Assembly: GCA_949126835.1 (NCBI GenBank)
Contig: OX421499.1
Coordinates: 24,153,990-24,217,989, forward strand
Direction: 5' to 3'
Length of the DNA: 64,000 nt
Source: Anisus vortex
Lineage: Eukaryota; Mollusca; Gastropoda; Planorbidae
Below are positions 62,901 through 64,000 of this stretch, one piece after another; the first letter of the stretch is position 1, and each line of letters begins with the position of its first letter. Position numbers and translations under genes: made by a program. The notes under the pieces were generated by a model. The model had not been told where the DNA came from, ran no database searches, and saw only the letters and a program-made list of their open reading frames with translations.

Positions 62901-63858
62901 TCGCAGGCTCTCAAAGATGCAATTTTTGACATGGCCAGCACAGCCAACCAACACCTGGCCAAGGCCAGGTCTCTAAAGCCATCCCTACCCCCAGACTGCT
63001 ATTTGGTATTTCTAAATGCTGTGAGTTCCACATTGAAATAATTTCACACTATCAATAGTTCAATTAATTAAATACATTGGCATTTATTTGACCTTGTTAA
63101 AATTTGAATTTTAGCGGAGCTAACATTAAAAAAAATTATTACTGCTAATAAACTAAAGAGATTTTTCAAGCTCCTGACAGCATTATTTTAGCTAAAGGGT
63201 TGGGTTGGAAATTCTTCAGACTCAAAACAATACAAAATCTTGTACCGGTACTGTAGTTTAATTGATTTGAGAACATTAAAAAAAGTAATTGTGCTCATGA
63301 ACTGGAAAATTACAATATTGCCAACGGTAAATTTAGGGAAAATTGAATTGAATAAAATAAGTACCAGAATTTAATTAGCATGCTCTGTCTAATTGTAAAT
63401 ATGTGTACATTTAGACTTAAAAAGAACTGAAATAAAAAAAAACGTATCTTTTGTGTTGTAATTAATCTGGTGAATACATCATAATACATGAATTTTATTT
63501 CTCATCCTTTTGCTACATTTTAACAATATTTTGAATCAAAACAATGTTCATTATATTTTTATCTTCTGTTTTACATTGGGGTTTTATAGCTCTTGCGCAC
63601 TTAATAAAAACATTTAATTAACTTACTGTATTTGAAATCCTAACATTTACAGTGATTTATCTCTGATATCTCTTACAATTTGAAGGTAAATAGCTTTTAT
63701 TAAAACCAAAACTTTATCTTTACATATAGAGTGTTTGTGATCATTACCTGAAGACGCTACAGAAAGCAGACTTCAACATCTTCCATGGCAAATTACAACA
63801 GAAAAATCCTCTCCTAGCTTACCAGATGTTCATAAATAAATTAAGAAGAAGCTTCTGA
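50762..63858 (+). CDS. NDUFAF6: NADH dehydrogenase (complex I) assembly factor 6, complete, nine exons
   Basis: Known role of the family: a mitochondrial protein of the squalene/phytoene synthase fold needed early in complex I assembly. Exons: 50762-50907, 54427-54526, 56610-56690, 57757-57798, 58251-58307, 61623-61725, 61845-61978, 62862-63020, 63730-63858. They total 951 nt and give 316 residues plus stop (human is about 333). Every intron is GT-AG and the phases agree. Diagnostic segments include [84 protein letters not shown] and [17 protein letters not shown], all in the family's order. The N-terminus ([14 protein letters not shown]…) is basic and lacks acidic residues, as expected for a mitochondrial presequence. 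The Asp-rich synthase motifs are absent (ILRASPYH where synthases have a DxxxD), in line with a pseudoenzyme. Introns hold several transposons. Confidence 0.95.
51246..53143 (+). mobile_element. 5'-truncated CR1/L2-like LINE in NDUFAF6 intron 1
   Basis: Holds most of a reverse transcriptase and a full 3' end. The 3' region is AAGCGCATAGAACTGC…TGCGCTATATAAGCTTC followed by (ATT)n, a common 3' form for CR1/L2-type elements. No endonuclease domain remains. Sense orientation relative to NDUFAF6. Confidence 0.9.
51320..53019 (+). pseudogene. LINE reverse transcriptase ORF, frameshifted once
   Basis: First frame (from about 51320): linker and start of the RT ([20 protein letters not shown]…NYRPVSN…[14 protein letters not shown]). 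Near 51790 the frame shifts, and the second frame (51796-53019, about 407 codons) continues with [38 protein letters not shown] (first catalytic Asp), [10 protein letters not shown], and FFADDTQLL (the FADD catalytic pair). It then has the C-terminal [25 protein letters not shown] and a tail ending KTHLFLMDS. Because the second frame is long and intact, the insertion looks recent, but the frameshift and missing 5' part make it inactive. Confidence 0.85.
53144..53854 (+). other. NDUFAF6 intron 1, AT-rich part
   Basis: Dense in TAGGCCTA-like motifs (53160-53220). Nothing else recognised. Confidence 0.4.
53855..54015 (+). mobile_element. tRNA-derived SINE (family S1), copy 2
   Basis: TGGTCCAGCAGTTAGTTCAC and GGTCGCGGGTTCTATCCCTG give better A and B boxes than copy 1. 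Tail TAGAAGGAACGTCTGTAA then CTTATTTATAATATAAG. Lies in intron 1 of NDUFAF6. Confidence 0.88.
54427..54526 (+). CDS. NDUFAF6: NDUFAF6 exon 2
   Basis: Acceptor GAATTTCAG; one base completes Arg, then [20 protein letters not shown] and [13 protein letters not shown]; donor GTGAGT. Encodes the first helices of the synthase fold, where the first Asp-rich motif of active synthases is missing. Confidence 0.95.
55769..56341 (+). pseudogene. CR1/L2-like LINE reverse transcriptase C-terminus in intron 2
   Basis: Reads [40 protein letters not shown], then an in-frame TAA (55961-55963), then [20 protein letters not shown] and [20 protein letters not shown], ending LKTFLFN. It lacks the palm motifs. The 3' region GCGCGATATAAATGACC (to about 56532) marks the element end. 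Confidence 0.85.
56610..56690 (+). CDS. NDUFAF6: NDUFAF6 exon 3
   Basis: 27 codons, phase 0 both ends: [20 protein letters not shown] and VLEQIVQ, donor GTGAGG. Confidence 0.95.
57757..57798 (+). CDS. NDUFAF6: NDUFAF6 exon 4
   Basis: A 42-nt exon, [14 protein letters not shown], between GAATTCCAG and GTAAGT. It carries the conserved PVA.EL motif. Confidence 0.93.
58251..58307 (+). CDS. NDUFAF6: NDUFAF6 exon 5
   Basis: 57 nt, [19 protein letters not shown], between CTCTTTCAG and GTATGT; matches the L.KRWL…D.R segment of the family. Confidence 0.93.
58455..61400 (-). mobile_element. Nearly full-length RTE-like LINE, antisense in NDUFAF6 intron 5
   Basis: On the minus strand, endonuclease, reverse transcriptase and C-terminal region occur in order over about 2.9 kb, ending in an ATGATGATG tail (58455-58470). 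Length and order fit RTE-type LINEs. Several frameshifts and stops break it. Confidence 0.85.
58472..61400 (-). pseudogene. RTE-like endonuclease-reverse transcriptase, multiply broken
   Basis: Pieces in order. Endonuclease (about 61400-60764): [36 protein letters not shown]. Linker (60579-60319): [19 protein letters not shown] fingers (60046-59756): [39 protein letters not shown]. Palm (about 59750-59176): [30 protein letters not shown], and [11 protein letters not shown] with the YADD catalytic pair. Then [12 protein letters not shown] and [10 protein letters not shown] (59243-58989). C-terminus (58687-58472): [20 protein letters not shown] and [17 protein letters not shown] to the stop. 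The key catalytic residues are still visible, but no single frame covers more than a domain. Confidence 0.85.
61623..61725 (+). CDS. NDUFAF6: NDUFAF6 exon 6
   Basis: [20 protein letters not shown] then [14 protein letters not shown], leaving one base of a Gly codon; acceptor TCTCTAAACAG, donor GTAAGT. Holds the highly conserved YAEN..SSL.YL.LE motif. Confidence 0.95.
61845..61978 (+). CDS. NDUFAF6: NDUFAF6 exon 7
   Basis: Completes Gly, then [34 protein letters not shown] and [10 protein letters not shown]. The preceding intron is only 119 bp. The second Asp-rich synthase motif is replaced by RASPYH. Confidence 0.95.
62243..62470 (+). mobile_element. Core-type tRNA-derived SINE (family S2) in NDUFAF6 intron 7
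   Basis: Head CACGGCGGCTGAGCGGCAGT (box A) and CTGGGTTCAAATCCTGG (box B). Core AGTCTACCCAGCTCTGATGG and TTAGTTGGGGTAAAATAAAG; tail GATGAATGCTGCTTCACCA. Same family as 38632-38885. Confidence 0.85.
62862..63020 (+). CDS. NDUFAF6: NDUFAF6 exon 8
   Basis: 53 codons, [12 protein letters not shown] … [19 protein letters not shown] … YLVFLNA. The donor is GCT|GTGAGT, chosen over reading through to TAA because exon 9 then aligns with the human protein without a gap. Confidence 0.92.
63730..63858 (+). CDS. NDUFAF6: NDUFAF6 exon 9 (terminal)
   Basis: [34 protein letters not shown] and INKLRRSF, then TGA. Acceptor TTTACATATAG. Contains the diagnostic DF.IFH..LQQKN motif. No canonical AATAAA follows before the window ends, though ATTAAA occurs at about 63862. 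Confidence 0.93.
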   Translation, partial: SVCDHYLKTLQKADFNIFHGKLQQKNPLLAYQMFINKLRRSF

Positions 63859-64000
63859 TATTAAACATTAATTAAATATTGTTTAACATTTTAAACATTT
63901 AGTTCGGTAATCTTAAGTTTTTAAAAACAGTTATTGTAGTCCTTAATGCTAAACTCAGTATTCTTGGAGATAAAAAAGTGTATATTTATATTAATTTGAA
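63859..64000 (+). other. NDUFAF6 3' UTR or downstream sequence
   Basis: AT-rich; the transcript end is not identifiable here. Confidence 0.4.

Overview
The window is animal genomic DNA, visibly AT-rich and intron-rich, and loaded with transposable elements, simple repeats and homopolymer tracts. The gene structure (GT-AG introns, a split nuclear gene for a mitochondrial complex I assembly factor), the CR1/L2-like and RTE-like LINEs, tRNA-derived SINEs and hAT-type elements, and the very frequent TAGGCCTA-like motif suggest an invertebrate. A gastropod mollusc is my best guess, from general resemblance and not from any database search.

Two genes can be supported. At the right end (50762-63858, + strand) is a complete nine-exon gene for NDUFAF6, the squalene/phytoene-synthase-like mitochondrial complex I assembly factor. 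All splice sites and phases fit and give a 316-residue protein. Several of its introns carry elements: a CR1/L2-like LINE and a SINE in intron 1, a second LINE 3' end in intron 2, an antisense RTE-like LINE in intron 5, and a core-type SINE in intron 7. At the left end (1622-7851, - strand) are at least three phase-compatible exons of a gene I do not recognise. It encodes a Ser/Pro/Tyr-rich, probably disordered protein, and a possible further exon lies near 15.3 kb. An isolated exon-like segment on the - strand at 37805-37953 may belong to this or another gene.

The middle (25.1-34.6 kb) is a roughly 9.5-kb GATA-type minisatellite with a 32-bp unit. It contains a head-to-tail higher-order duplication of 3,884 bp whose two copies are nearly identical. 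The long Tyr-Leu-Ser-Ile reading frames there are artefacts of a period divisible by four and by its lack of stop codons on that strand.

The rest is a mosaic of mobile DNA. Several elements can be delimited exactly from terminal inverted repeats and target-site duplications (TSDs): a 2.1-kb hAT with transposase remnants (45861-47987) into which a second hAT-like element has inserted (46663-47424), each with a perfect 8-bp TSD; a pair of ~255-bp hAT-type MITEs; a 197-bp and a 198-bp MITE; a TA-flanked MITE inside a 20-bp minisatellite; and two copies of a 110-bp foldback element. A tRNA-derived SINE shares its 3' tail with a LINE present in the window, which suggests a SINE-LINE mobilisation pair. 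I saw no CRISPR array, operon, prokaryotic gene or novel defence-like system.
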